Counted from the stretch's first letter, positions 8,301 to 15,895 are shown. The stretch is DNA of 51,451 bases from an uncultured Clostridium sp. (GCA_946578345.1 CAMOBD010000003.1:1-51451); one strand, 5' to 3'. The notes: generated by a model from the sequence alone, not told the origin. Made by a program: numbers and translations.

Positions 8301-10772
8301 TGGCCATATTTTAATGTTTGTAAACAAGTCTAGTATTAATAGGAATAGTATAAAAACCAGTGCAATTATTTCAAAAGAACTTTTTACTAAATTGTTCAAG
8401 ATTTTATATTTTGATACTAAATTTAAAGGATTTTTCTTCTGGGCTCCATCTTTATCTTTTATTTTTGATTGTAACCATCTGCTGATTTGCCAATCCCCTC
8501 TTGTCCATCTACTAAGTCTTGTTTTATAACTTAAATATGATGTTGGATATCCATCCATTAGCATAATGTCAGATGCTAACCCGCATCTTAAATAAGAGCC
8601 TTCTAGCAAATCATGACTAAGTACAGTATTTTCTGGTATTTCTTCTTTTAAAACTCGTTCAAAAACTTCTAAATCATATATTCCTTTTCCTGTGTAAATT
8701 CCTTCTTCAAAATTATCTTGATATACATCTGAAATTGCATTTGTATATGAATCTGTTCCAGGTGAAACAGAATATATTTGTGTGAATTTATCTCTATGTG
8801 CCGCTTCTAATCCAATTCCAATTCGTGGCCCAATTATACCATGCCCACTTGTTACAATTCCATTATTTATTTCTGGCTTGTTTAAAACATGTGCCATACT
8901 TCCAACAAGTTCTATCCCAGTGTTCAGAACAAGTTCAGTATCTGCATCAAGTGTTATAACATACTTTATGTGAGGCATTTTATTTAAATCCATAGTATTT
9001 ACTCGAAAGTCATCTTTGTGGTCTCCATTTAATATAAATTCATTAAACTGAGTTAAAAGTCCTCTTTTTCTCTCCCAACCCAAATAACATTCCTCTTTAT
9101 CATTCCATTTTCTCTTTCTGTATATAAAATGGAATTTAGGAAATTTGTTATCAGGATATTTTTTATTAAGTTTTTCTGCTAACTCTATACCTTTTTTTGC
9201 AATTTCTTCATCAAACTCTTCCTCTTCTTTGCTACTTGCTGTCACATCAGCTAAAAGAGCGAAATATAGATTATCACTTTTATTTGCTATATAATATACT
9301 TCTAGCTTTTTCATCATCTCTTCTAATTTTTCTGGTTTTGATATTATTGTAGGTATTACTACAAACGTGCTATCATCTTCTGGTATGCCATTTTGGAAGT
9401 CAAGTTTTGGTATTAATTTAGGCTTGACCGTTTTGCTCAGCACATACTGTAAAATTTGCTTAAGTATCATTTCAATTGGTAAATAGATAAGTAATATCGT
9501 AATTAATGTGATCCATATATTTTGTGTTTGTGCATGAACATAGACTCCAGCTAAAGTTGACAATATCAAGCATATTGCTATTTTACAAATAATATACACT
9601 CCCATTTTTTTGTCATTAGGAATTTCCTTTACTTTTTTATTTTGTAATAATCCTAATAACTCATAGTATCCTTTATCAATCAAATAATATCCTATATGTG
9701 CTTTTTTCCCTTCATTTACATTTGCTAGTTCTAAACATTTTTGTGCTATATATATTTCAGAGATTTTTGTTTTTTTAGAAATCTCCTGTATCTTATTTCT
9801 ATAATAGATTTTCGTTCTGTAATCCATTTTGTCATATACATTTGCAGGATCCTTTTTTAATATATCATCAACTTGATTTATACTTTCAAAAATTTCAGTC
9901 ATATTTATTCTTTGGATGTTCTTTATGCTAGTTATTGAATTTCCCATAGATACTTTTTTTACAGCTATATCAAAATGCTCTTTTTTTATAACCTCAGAAA
10001 TGTCTATCCCCATTTTATTAACTTGATCTTCTAAAATGTTTAAAAAAGGATAACCTCTTTTTCCAAACTGTCTTAACTTATATGACATATATTCAATAAA
10101 CGGATATTTCATTTCTCCATACTCTTTTACTTTTGCTTTGTACTCATTTAATTTGTTGAATTTAAGTTCATCTTTTGATTTATTTTCTACCAATCTTTCG
10201 ATAATATTTTCTACTCTATATTTTTGTAATTGCGCTGTATATATTCTTTCACATATCTGCCTTATATTTTCTATTATAGCAATTTGAAGAAATATTCCGA
10301 TGTTCCATATTTCATCCATACTAAGTTTTTTCTTTTCTTGATAACTCTTTAGCAAATCTGAAAGCAAATTTCCATCTATTTTGCTATCTGTGTATGAAAC
10401 TATTTCATTTGCAAGCACATAAATTCTTGCAAATCCATAATTTACTCCATTTGCAATTCCTAAAAAATTTTTATACTTTTTTAATGATAAATTTTTTTCT
10501 ATACCTTTTACAGCTTCATCTATAATATAATAATTATCTAATAACCATTCTCCTGCTGGATGTATTGGTATTTTTAGCTTAATATGCTCATTTAGCAAAT
10601 TATATGTTTCTGTTATCGCCACAAAATTTTCCTGCATCCTTGGAATTGGGTACGTACTTTTATCTGATTTTTCTTTTAAAACATGGTCTGATGCTAGTTT
10701 TTCCAAATAACTTTCTAATTGATACTTGTCTAAAACAGCACCTTTTGTATTTAACATTCTATAAGTTTTCAA
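2358..10772 (-). CDS. Cyclic beta-1,2-glucan synthase-like protein (GT84 + glucoamylase-like + GH94)
   Basis: This giant membrane enzyme of about 2,804 aa is close to the size of Brucella Cgs/NdvB. In order it shows an N-terminal helical region, paired membrane helices (about 398-450), a GT84 glycosyltransferase domain with VITLDADTEL (about 610) and SRWTRGDWQ (about 765), more membrane helices (about 800-845 and 935-970), and a glucoamylase-like cyclisation region (GTAFEYLMPN and YMAHHQGLILLS, about 1270-1410). The C-terminal GH94 phosphorylase-type module carries GSGDWNDG with the presumed catalytic Asp (about 2466). It should polymerise glucose from UDP-glucose into beta-1,2-glucan and cyclise or trim it. 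A TTG start at 10772 is chosen because AAGGAG lies about 10 nt upstream; ATG 10757 and TTG 10793 are alternatives. Charged low-complexity inserts occur near 1120-1175 and 2505-2540. Confidence 0.88.
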   Translation of the reverse strand: MKTYRMLNTKGAVLDKYQLESYLEKLASDHVLKEKSDKSTYPIPRMQENFVAITETYNLLNEHIKLKIPIHPAGEWLLDNYYIIDEAVKGIEKNLSLKKYKNFLGIANGVNYGFARIYVLANEIVSYTDSKIDGNLLSDLLKSYQEKKKLSMDEIWNIGIFLQIAIIENIRQICERIYTAQLQKYRVENIIERLVENKSKDELKFNKLNEYKAKVKEYGEMKYPFIEYMSYKLRQFGKRGYPFLNILEDQVNKMGIDISEVIKKEHFDIAVKKVSMGNSITSIKNIQRINMTEIFESINQVDDILKKDPANVYDKMDYRTKIYYRNKIQEISKKTKISEIYIAQKCLELANVNEGKKAHIGYYLIDKGYYELLGLLQNKKVKEIPNDKKMGVYIICKIAICLILSTLAGVYVHAQTQNIWITLITILLIYLPIEMILKQILQYVLSKTVKPKLIPKLDFQNGIPEDDSTFVVIPTIISKPEKLEEMMKKLEVYYIANKSDNLYFALLADVTASSKEEEEFDEEIAKKGIELAEKLNKKYPDNKFPKFHFIYRKRKWNDKEECYLGWERKRGLLTQFNEFILNGDHKDDFRVNTMDLNKMPHIKYVITLDADTELVLNTGIELVGSMAHVLNKPEINNGIVTSGHGIIGPRIGIGLEAAHRDKFTQIYSVSPGTDSYTNAISDVYQDNFEEGIYTGKGIYDLEVFERVLKEEIPENTVLSHDLLEGSYLRCGLASDIMLMDGYPTSYLSYKTRLSRWTRGDWQISRWLQSKIKDKDGAQKKNPLNLVSKYKILNNLVKSSFEIIALVFILFLLILDLFTNIKIWPLMTIAILSIIIPSVMEIVNRIIYKKDGETYQRTFNKGITGIKASVIRGILDIGLLPDKAYTMFSSIMKTIYRMCFSKKHLLEWTTAEEAERNSKEDLFSYYKSMLANLVIGVVLLIFSYKNPLVIALSVLYIITPGVMKIISKKQKKVFPIEILNNQEKEYIKEIGQKTWNYFKENINEKSNFLPPDNYQEDRKEQIVYRTSPTNIGLGLLAVVASYDLGYESLEDTINLLSKMIDTISKLQKWNGHLYNWYDLQTLKPLVPKYVSTVDSGNFVGYLYTLKQFLEDVQSGESVGEELKQTSNETDTENRKEEKRNNRSEEEKGNENAETEQEEIREKRKREELTEKINLMLQIIDNTIENTDFSYLYSEENRIFSIGFNVEDNALTPSYYDLLASEARQASLVAIAKKDVPAKHWYNLSRTLTILNKYKGLISWSGTAFEYLMPNINIPQYPGSIINESSQFAIMSQQEYAKKLGIPWGISEAAFNLRDLNNNYQYKAFGVPWLGLKRGLADEMVVSSYGTILAINDYPIETIQNLKLLEKDGMYDKYGFYESIDYTPSRLKKGEKSEVVKTYMAHHQGLILLSIDNLFNKNILQKRFMQNPEMQSVEILLEEKMPANVIITKEQKEKVEKVKNVDYETYAVREYNKPYDKLSHINVISNEDYSVIIDQKGDGYSKYKNIVINRFKQTDDVQQGIYFFFKNIKTKRIWSSGQKNYLAEADKFSAYFSPDMSKFVRQDGGVETTTKIVVMPDSPVEIRKIELKNLGNSEETIEVNSVFEPILSSLEQDYSHKAFNNLFLTFEFLDDTNTILVKRKARDERKSDVYMAVNLYTEDDTIGELEYEVDKEKFVGRQNVELPIAVENSIPLGRKVQMTTDPIIAMRRTVKVAPEGKVVLNLIISVSEDREEAINLVKDNMNNEKIERNMNLARAKVEAESMYLGIKAKDIEKYQNMLKYLIYQNPLKLLMYKSKIPEEAPTAELWKYGISGDLPILLVKIKDSSDIYVVKDALKAYEYFRVKNINIDLVILNEEKKTYENYVYEDIQSAILDKNLSYLQNINGGIHVLSNVDKPSKRIIEFRANLLINAHLGGIARQIKDFEEEYIDKIKEIGEESDRHQICEDEFQRDNLDADSLKYYNEYGGFSQDGTEYLILVNKDEKLPTVWSNIMANEKFGTVVTEGLGGYTWYKNSRLNRLTAWNNNQVTDVPSEIIYLEDLESKKMWTVSVNPCPDNNDYYITYGFGYSKYMHTSNGIYQELNVFVPKGDGVVLSCPVSNQNGGSVLADQKYSTKEESVKVQILHLENKLAKKKELKLVYYIKPVLDEDETKSNGYIELDYNANMNLITLENKTKELTNRTIMYIACSEKILSYTGSKKSFIGKGTIKNPEGIRKLELDKENSLGKDGIVAIELKIDLEAFERKNVVITLGADENILNLKDVAYKYSNVNNAISELEKTKRYWKETLGNIQVNTPVESMNILLNGWLLYQTLCSRMLARSGYYQSGGAYGFRDQLQDCIGLKYISAEYLKRQIIKHSEHQFIEGDVEHWWHEETSRGIRTRFSDDLLWLPYMVAEYIKFTGDTSILDIETSYVKGPILEDGVDERYDLYLPTEEKESIYKHCIRAIERSLNFGENGLPKIGSGDWNDGFSTVGNKGKGESVWLGFFQYLVLDKFAKICEEYSKRHESEENNNINSAQESEELIKEKETTAVEIERANKYRKIMEDLKRHLNTNAWDGRWYKRAFMDDGNVLGSMQNEECRIDSIAQSWATISGAGDNDKKYISIQALENHLVDKETGIIKLLDPPFEKSKLEPGYIKAYIPGTRENGGQYTHGAIWAICAEAILGFGDKAVEYFRMINPIEHARTKEEAKKYKVEPYVIAADIYGGNLAGRGGWTWYTGSSSWMYEAGIKYILGLNIEGNMLKIKPNIPANWKEYSIRYKYGNSIYNIKVKNENSEAEKGVFLDGKRLEKPEIILNGNGGVYSVEVRK
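4502..4525. repeat. Dispersed 24-bp repeat inside the glucan synthase gene (copy 1)
   Basis: This stretch, containing CCCGTCCCCTTTTG, matches 12313-12336 at 23 of 24 positions. Here it is in frame in the coding sequence and encodes VPKGDGVVLS within the GH94 N-terminal region. Confidence 0.6.
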
Positions 10773-10780
10773 AAAAATTA

Positions 10781-10843
10781 CACTCCTTGTCAATATGCTT
10801 TTTTACATATTCTTTCCAAGAAGTGTAATTTTTATTCATTTTT
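10781..10843. repeat. Palindromic ~62-bp repeat, copy A, over the glucan synthase ribosome binding site
   Basis: This copy is identical to 12339-12400 except for a one-base indel in a T run. The unit is itself an imperfect palindrome: on the minus strand AATTACACTTCTTG and AATATG pair with CATATT and CAAGGAGTGTAATT. In copy A the 3' arm holds the AAGGAG ribosome binding site of the glucan synthase gene, so folding of the leader would mask it. Confidence 0.7.
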
Positions 10844-10872
10844 GTGATAAATTTGAGACAAACCTCATTTTA

Positions 10873-12153
10873 TCATGGTTTTAGGGCTGTTATAGGTAAC
10901 ACATAAATTCCATCTGGTCTTTTTATAACTGCATCATACAAACCACAAATTACACACATAAATTTAGGTTTTACTTCGGCTAATTCATAAAATCTTTTTA
11001 AACTTGCTACTGCTTCTTCTTCTTTGTTTGCACCTAATTTTATTTCTATTGCCCCATATTCTCCATCAGCAATTTCTACTATGCTATCAACTTCTAAACC
11101 TGTATCATTCTCTCTATAATGGTATAACTTAGCATTTATGCTTTCTGCATAAATTTTTAAATCTCTTTCACATAAAGCTTCAAAATATAGTCCCATTGTT
11201 TCTAAATCATTTATCAATTTTTCTGGGGTAATATTTAAAATAGCACATCCTAATGAAGGATCTACAAAGTGTCTCTTAGGATTTTTTCCCACATTTAATC
11301 TTGAACGTATTTTATACATAAAAGAATTTTGATTTTCTATTAAATGTAATCTATTTAATACATCCAAGTAGTCTGTAACCGTATTTCTACTTATAGTAAC
11401 ATCTTCTTCTGTAATATTATTATCAATATCTTTTATTAATACATTGTTAGTAGAAATGGTACTTTCATTTCTTGCAAGAGATCTTAAAAGCATTTCCATT
11501 TTTTGTTTATCACGCTTCACTCCGTCTATTTCAATTATATCTTTATCTAATACTGCTTGAATATAACTTTGGGCTATTTTCATAGCTCCCTCTACGCCAA
11601 GCTCAATACTTTCAGGCCATCCCCCTCTTACAATTAATTCTGCTAACCTTTTTAACTCTACCTTATTTACTAATTTATTTTTCACTTTGTTGTCAAATAA
11701 ATCTTTTAAAGATACTTCGCCACTAGAATCTCCTGATTCATACAAAGACATTGTATACATTTTCATTTTGCAAATTCTTCCTGCTCCAGAATGGTGTATT
11801 TTATCACTTACTGGAACGCTTGAACCTGTTAGGATGTATTTTCCCTTTTCTTTATCTTGGTCACACTTAAATCTTACTGCATCCCATATTGAAGGTACTT
11901 CTTGCCATTCATCAATAAGTTCTGGCTTATCTTTATCTAAAACTAGATTAACATCCATTTCAGCTAGATGTTTTTCTCTAAAATTATCTGCTGTATTATT
12001 TAGATATACTACACTATTTGCATGATTTAAAGCTGTCCATGTTTTTCCACACCATTTTGGTCCTTCTATACTAACTGCCCCAAAGATTTTTAAATTTTCT
12101 TCTATTGCCTTATCTATTATTCTTGTCATATATCCTTTTTTGGTTAATTTCAT
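10873..12153 (-). CDS. AAA_14 / DUF4143 ATP-binding protein
   Basis: This 426-aa protein has an N-terminal P-loop ATPase (AAA_14) with Walker A GPKWCGKTW (31-39) and Walker B LIDEWQEVP (about 98-106). A C-terminal DUF4143 region follows, with a PD-(D/E)XK-like pattern (GLEVDSIVE, then GAIEIKLG). Family members are strand-switching P-loop ATPases common in gut Bacillota and Bacteroidota; their function is unsettled. AGAGGTG precedes ATG 12153. The gene sits between two copies of a ~62-bp repeat, as an inserted cassette would, and its upstream region holds a 23-bp tandem repeat. It is related to the 18756-20108 gene but clearly divergent from it. Confidence 0.85.
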   Translation of the reverse strand: MKLTKKGYMTRIIDKAIEENLKIFGAVSIEGPKWCGKTWTALNHANSVVYLNNTADNFREKHLAEMDVNLVLDKDKPELIDEWQEVPSIWDAVRFKCDQDKEKGKYILTGSSVPVSDKIHHSGAGRICKMKMYTMSLYESGDSSGEVSLKDLFDNKVKNKLVNKVELKRLAELIVRGGWPESIELGVEGAMKIAQSYIQAVLDKDIIEIDGVKRDKQKMEMLLRSLARNESTISTNNVLIKDIDNNITEEDVTISRNTVTDYLDVLNRLHLIENQNSFMYKIRSRLNVGKNPKRHFVDPSLGCAILNITPEKLINDLETMGLYFEALCERDLKIYAESINAKLYHYRENDTGLEVDSIVEIADGEYGAIEIKLGANKEEEAVASLKRFYELAEVKPKFMCVICGLYDAVIKRPDGIYVLPITALKP

Positions 12154-12206
12154 TCACTTCACCTCTTTTACAGGATATCATATTTTTATTTCTTTTTCAA
12201 TATGTA

Positions 12207-12290
12207 TTGTGCAAATTTTGAGCATTTTATTGTGCAGATTTTGAGCATTTTATTGTGCATTTTTTGAATGTTTCATTGTGCATTTTTCGC
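12207..12290. repeat. 23-bp tandem repeat upstream of the ATPase gene
   Basis: Three full units and a partial fourth run at 12207-12229, 12230-12252, 12253-12275 and 12276 onward. Each starts TTGTGCA; units 1 and 2 continue with the core TTTTGAGCATTTTA and differ by one base, while units 3 and 4 are more diverged. The array is 54 bp upstream of the ATPase start, where an operator would lie. Confidence 0.7.
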
Positions 12291-12312
12291 CAAACGTTGA
12301 TAAAGTATTTTT

Positions 12313-12336
12313 ACAAAACAAGCCCGTCCCCTTTTG
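12313..12336. repeat. Dispersed 24-bp repeat, copy 2
   Basis: This intergenic copy matches 4502-4525 with one mismatch. It directly abuts copy B of the ~62-bp palindromic repeat. Confidence 0.55.
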
Positions 12337-12338
12337 CT

Positions 12339-12400
12339 CACTCCTTGTCAATATGCTTTTTTACATATTCTTTCCAAGAAGTGTAATTTTATTCATTTTT
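12339..12400. repeat. Palindromic ~62-bp repeat, copy B, after the Nudix gene
   Basis: This is the same unit as 10781-10843. It begins at the Nudix stop codon and can form the same long hairpin, so here it would act as a 3' stem. Copies A and B are direct repeats flanking the ATPase gene. Confidence 0.7.
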
Positions 12401-12828
12401 TATTTTGCATTTTTTAAATCATCATTAATCACATGAACTGGAGATTTTTCATTCTTTAATATTTCTTTTAGACATTGTGGTAAAATGTTATACGTATCTA
12501 TTTTATCTAAATCAAGCCACTCATAATGCAAATATTCTTTTCCTTCTACATTATGCATTGTATAATCAATCTTTTTGTCTTCGTCATTTGCAAACTCTAC
12601 TTTGTATAAAAAATAGAATTCATGATACTTTTTGCCTTCCATTTCAAAGAAATTTTCTATCGTTGCTATATAATCAATTATTTCTATTTCTTTTCCTAGC
12701 TCTTCTTTAATTTCTCTTTTTATTGTTTCTTCTGAGTTCTCTCCTATTTCTATTCTTCCTCCTGGCAAACAACAATGATTCTTTCTATTATCTTTGTGTA
12801 CAAGTACTTTATTATTATGCACAAACAT
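12400..12828 (-). CDS. Nudix hydrolase, probably 5'-frameshifted
   Basis: The 142-aa open part contains a full Nudix box: GGRIEIGE, seven residues, then REIKEELG (residues about 24-46). It should hydrolyse a nucleotide-linked diphosphate; the substrate cannot be read. The first ATG (12828) has no spaced ribosome binding site. The same frame runs upstream as GDYKLNIRAAG, typical of the strand before the first Nudix strand, but then hits a stop. A neighbouring frame carries EIEYRLLHERRNK just before it. One base missing in the AAA tract near 12860 would join the two frames. The intact ancestor was probably 40-60 residues longer. Confidence 0.7.
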   Translation of the reverse strand: MFVHNNKVLVHKDNRKNHCCLPGGRIEIGENSEETIKREIKEELGKEIEIIDYIATIENFFEMEGKKYHEFYFLYKVEFANDEDKKIDYTMHNVEGKEYLHYEWLDLDKIDTYNILPQCLKEILKNEKSPVHVINDDLKNAK

Positions 12829-12971
12829 TCCTGCAGCACGTATGTTTAATTTGTAATCTCCTTGTTTCTTCGTTCATGTAGCAATCTATATTCTATTTCA
12901 GCTTTGTTTGCTTTATTAGAATTTGAAATGGTAACATCTATTCTATTTATTGATTTAATTATCTATATTTT

Positions 12972-15404
12972 TTAGTGTAGTTGTCCTTGCCATTTTTTAT
13001 TTTCTCTTTTATCTTTATATGTATATTCTGCTTGCATTCTTTGTCTTTCCATTTCTTCAAGCATTAGTCTTTCTTCTTGTGATAGTTCTACTCCTTCTCT
13101 AGATTTTTTAAATAACAAGCGTTTTCTTTGGTTTTTAGCTATATCCATTTCTTGTTGTGCTTTTTCAGATTTACCTATTTTTCTTGAGACAACTTGTCTT
13201 TTTAAATAGTTTTTTGTTGCAGTTCCTTTTAATTCACCTTGTATTTCTATTCTTTGTTCTTCTCTTTCTTCAATCTCTTTTTCTTCTTGTTTTCTTTCAG
13301 ATTGTGCTTGTGATAATCCTTCTTCTTGTTTTAATTCTAGCTTATGCCCATCTTTTGATACCATATCAATTGATACAGTTCCATCATTAGCTACTGTCAT
13401 TGCCTCTAGTAGTGCATTTATATCTCCATTATATTTTTCTTGACCTTCAAACATAACAGCTTCTTCTATAAATTGTTTCGCTGATATTTCTTGATTATTG
13501 CTTTTTAATATAAATTTACCATTACTTGGAATATGTGGTGCTACTACTTCTTGAATATATTGCATTGCAGGTATTTCTACGCCATTTGCCAATTTTACCA
13601 TTCTTTCCATCAATTCTGGATTTAAACTGTCTACTATGTCTATTGCTTTTATATCTTTCCCATCAATATTTATAATTCCATTATTCGCAACTGTCATTTC
13701 TTCTAATAATGCGTTTATATCTCCATTATATTTCTCTTGACCTTCGACCATAACAGTTTCTTCTATAAATTGTTTCGCTGATATTTCTTGATTATTGCTT
13801 TTCAATATAAATTTACCATTACTTGGAATATGTGGTGCTACTACCTCTTGAATATATTGTTTTACAGGTATTTCTACGCCATTTGCCAATTTTACCATTC
13901 TTTTCATCAATTCTGGATTTAAAATATTTACTATTTCTATGCTATTTATTCTTTTGTTTTTCTTTTCTCTTACTGCTGTTTTACTTTCTACTTTTTCATC
14001 ATTTATTGTTTTATTTTCCTTTATATTTGCCTTTCTTTCAGCTTGTAATTTCTTTCCTGCATCTATACTCTCAAATCTTTCTTTACTTCCTTTTTGAAAA
14101 CAAAATGTGTCATCGATTCCATTTTGCCTGCATTTCTCTTGAATTTTGTTCTTTACCTTTTCAGTAAAGTTTTGGTCAATTTGTTGCATTACTGGAATCA
14201 TATTTTTTATTATACTGTCCATATCAATCGTATCTACTGAAATATTTTTTCCATCTCGTGTGGGAATAGTAAAAATCGCTTTTCGATTACTTGTTCCTAG
14301 CTCTGCTTTTTTATCTTTCACTTCTACTAATTTTTCTAACCCTTTTGTTATTTTTTTTCTTAAATGAGTTTTTATGTGTTCTTGAAATTTTACATTTGAC
14401 AAATCTTCTTCTCTCAATCCATAATTAGATAATTGCGTAAAATTATGTTCTTTATCTTTATCCAGTCTATCTACTATAGTTTTCATTGCTTGCTCAATAA
14501 ATATATCATTAAATGTAGTCTGCTTTCCATTATATATAATATCTTTACCTTTATATTCAGCAATACTATCTAGAAGTGTTTCCTCAATTGCATTTTCAAA
14601 TATATCTGCCCTTATTGAATTATATGACTGATTTTTACCATTTGCTTTTAATGGTGGTTCATCTCCAATTCCAATCCACCCATCTATTTTTCCTGTTAAA
14701 GCAGGAGGTTCTCCACACCTTTGTATAATCTCTGGCTTTTCTTGTGCAATTTCTTGTAAAATACCTATATAATTAGATAAATTATCTGTGTCAGCATAAA
14801 TTACCATTTTATCATCTCTTTCACTTGATGAGCCTAATTTAAAATAATATGGTATTTGATGTTTTTCACATTTATTTTTAAATTCTCTAGCTAGTTTCCA
14901 CATATCTTGATTTTGACATCCAACATAAAGTCTATGTTTTACTGGGATTTTACTTTCTTTCCTTGCTGATATATATTCTGATTTAATGTGTTCCCATCCA
15001 TCATTAACTTCCCAACCATTTTTTTCATCATCAAAGAGTGAATTTTCTGTTAATTTTTGAATATCCTGCATTGATGAAACTTTACCAAAAGTTTTTAGAT
15101 ATTCCTGCATTTCTTTTGCTTTTATTCCTGCACCTTCTAATCGTTTAATATCCAATTCTCCTAAATTTAATACATTCTCAATCCATTGATTATATGTTTC
15201 TACTAAAAATATTTCTTTATCATTTAAATTAATTTTACTATTATCCTTAGTTTGATTCATCTTTACTAATGAATCATATATATTGCTACTACCAAATATA
15301 TCAGTTCTATTAGATTTTGAATAAGCTTCTATTATTTTTTGCAATATTATAGGATTATCTAAAGGATTTTCAACATTATCATGAATCTCACTTAATTTTA
15401 CCAT
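12972..15404 (-). CDS. Unknown 810-aa repeat-containing protein
   Basis: The function is not recognised. The protein is mostly charged and soluble. Two tandem copies of a 99-residue unit lie at about residues 490-680; each starts near LNPELM-RMVKLANGVEIP and ends near QEKYNGDINALLE. The C-terminal 120 residues are strongly charged and likely coiled-coil (KRKQEEKEIEEREEQRIEIQ). ATG 15404 is chosen because AGGTGG, which overlaps the stop of the preceding gene, is correctly spaced from it; a GTG three codons earlier is less likely. It is the last long gene of the 18533-12972 operon and is immediately followed by the Nudix remnant. Confidence 0.6.
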   Translation of the reverse strand: MVKLSEIHDNVENPLDNPIILQKIIEAYSKSNRTDIFGSSNIYDSLVKMNQTKDNSKINLNDKEIFLVETYNQWIENVLNLGELDIKRLEGAGIKAKEMQEYLKTFGKVSSMQDIQKLTENSLFDDEKNGWEVNDGWEHIKSEYISARKESKIPVKHRLYVGCQNQDMWKLAREFKNKCEKHQIPYYFKLGSSSERDDKMVIYADTDNLSNYIGILQEIAQEKPEIIQRCGEPPALTGKIDGWIGIGDEPPLKANGKNQSYNSIRADIFENAIEETLLDSIAEYKGKDIIYNGKQTTFNDIFIEQAMKTIVDRLDKDKEHNFTQLSNYGLREEDLSNVKFQEHIKTHLRKKITKGLEKLVEVKDKKAELGTSNRKAIFTIPTRDGKNISVDTIDMDSIIKNMIPVMQQIDQNFTEKVKNKIQEKCRQNGIDDTFCFQKGSKERFESIDAGKKLQAERKANIKENKTINDEKVESKTAVREKKNKRINSIEIVNILNPELMKRMVKLANGVEIPVKQYIQEVVAPHIPSNGKFILKSNNQEISAKQFIEETVMVEGQEKYNGDINALLEEMTVANNGIINIDGKDIKAIDIVDSLNPELMERMVKLANGVEIPAMQYIQEVVAPHIPSNGKFILKSNNQEISAKQFIEEAVMFEGQEKYNGDINALLEAMTVANDGTVSIDMVSKDGHKLELKQEEGLSQAQSERKQEEKEIEEREEQRIEIQGELKGTATKNYLKRQVVSRKIGKSEKAQQEMDIAKNQRKRLLFKKSREGVELSQEERLMLEEMERQRMQAEYTYKDKRENKKWQGQLH
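13381..13940 (-). repeat. Two intragenic tandem copies, 297-bp period
   Basis: 13381-13640 and 13678-13940 are near-identical over about 260 bp with a 297-bp (99-codon) offset. They encode the duplicated unit of the 810-aa protein. Their similarity at the DNA level implies a recent duplication or continuing gene conversion. Confidence 0.8.
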
Positions 15405-15413
15405 TTCTGCCAC

Positions 15414-15863
15414 CTACTTTTTAAAAAAATTTTTTATTTTTTGAAAAATCTTTTGTATAAAATTTTGTTTCTTATATTCTACTATTTTAGTATTTTCCTG
15501 TTCTAAATTTTCTAGATGGTTTCGTTTTCTGTTTTTAAATAAATTATCTGGATTATATTTTTCTGCAAGCTCTTTTTTTAATTGTTCATTTTTTTCTAAT
15601 TCATTTATAAAAGATTGTTTTTCTTCTTCTGTATCACACCAGTAGTTAATTGTTAAAATTACTAATAAAATCACTGTTTCTCTTCTTAAATTTTGTTCTT
15701 CTAACGGAATATCCACTCTTATTTCTGGTTTATATTCTTTCATTCTCTCATCATCAAAAAAATCTATGACTTTTTGAGGTATTCTTTTTCTATATTCATC
15801 TTCCATTAGATTTAATACTTCATATACTTCTGAATATGCCATCATATTATCAAACATCGACAT
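15414..15863 (-). CDS. Unknown protein, paralogue of the 18081-18533 product
   Basis: This 149-aa protein is not a named family to me. It shares a pattern with the first gene of the operon: a helical N-terminus, PEIRVDIPLEEQNLRRET, NYWC, then ELAEKYNPDNLFKNR and a basic amphipathic C-terminal helix (IFQKIKNFFKK). The last helix could contact a membrane or a partner. Its TTGGAGG ribosome binding site is well spaced from ATG 15863. Its stop overlaps the ribosome binding site of the next gene, which implies translational coupling. Two copies in one operon suggest a pair with related but distinct partners. Confidence 0.6.
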   Translation of the reverse strand: MSMFDNMMAYSEVYEVLNLMEDEYRKRIPQKVIDFFDDERMKEYKPEIRVDIPLEEQNLRRETVILLVILTINYWCDTEEEKQSFINELEKNEQLKKELAEKYNPDNLFKNRKRNHLENLEQENTKIVEYKKQNFIQKIFQKIKNFFKK

Positions 15864-15895
15864 TTGTTTTCCTCCAATATAAACAATTCAATCTA

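Noticed and set aside
12207..12290. CRISPR-like interpretation of the 23-bp array
   Set aside because: The units are contiguous with no spacers, and no cas gene is near.
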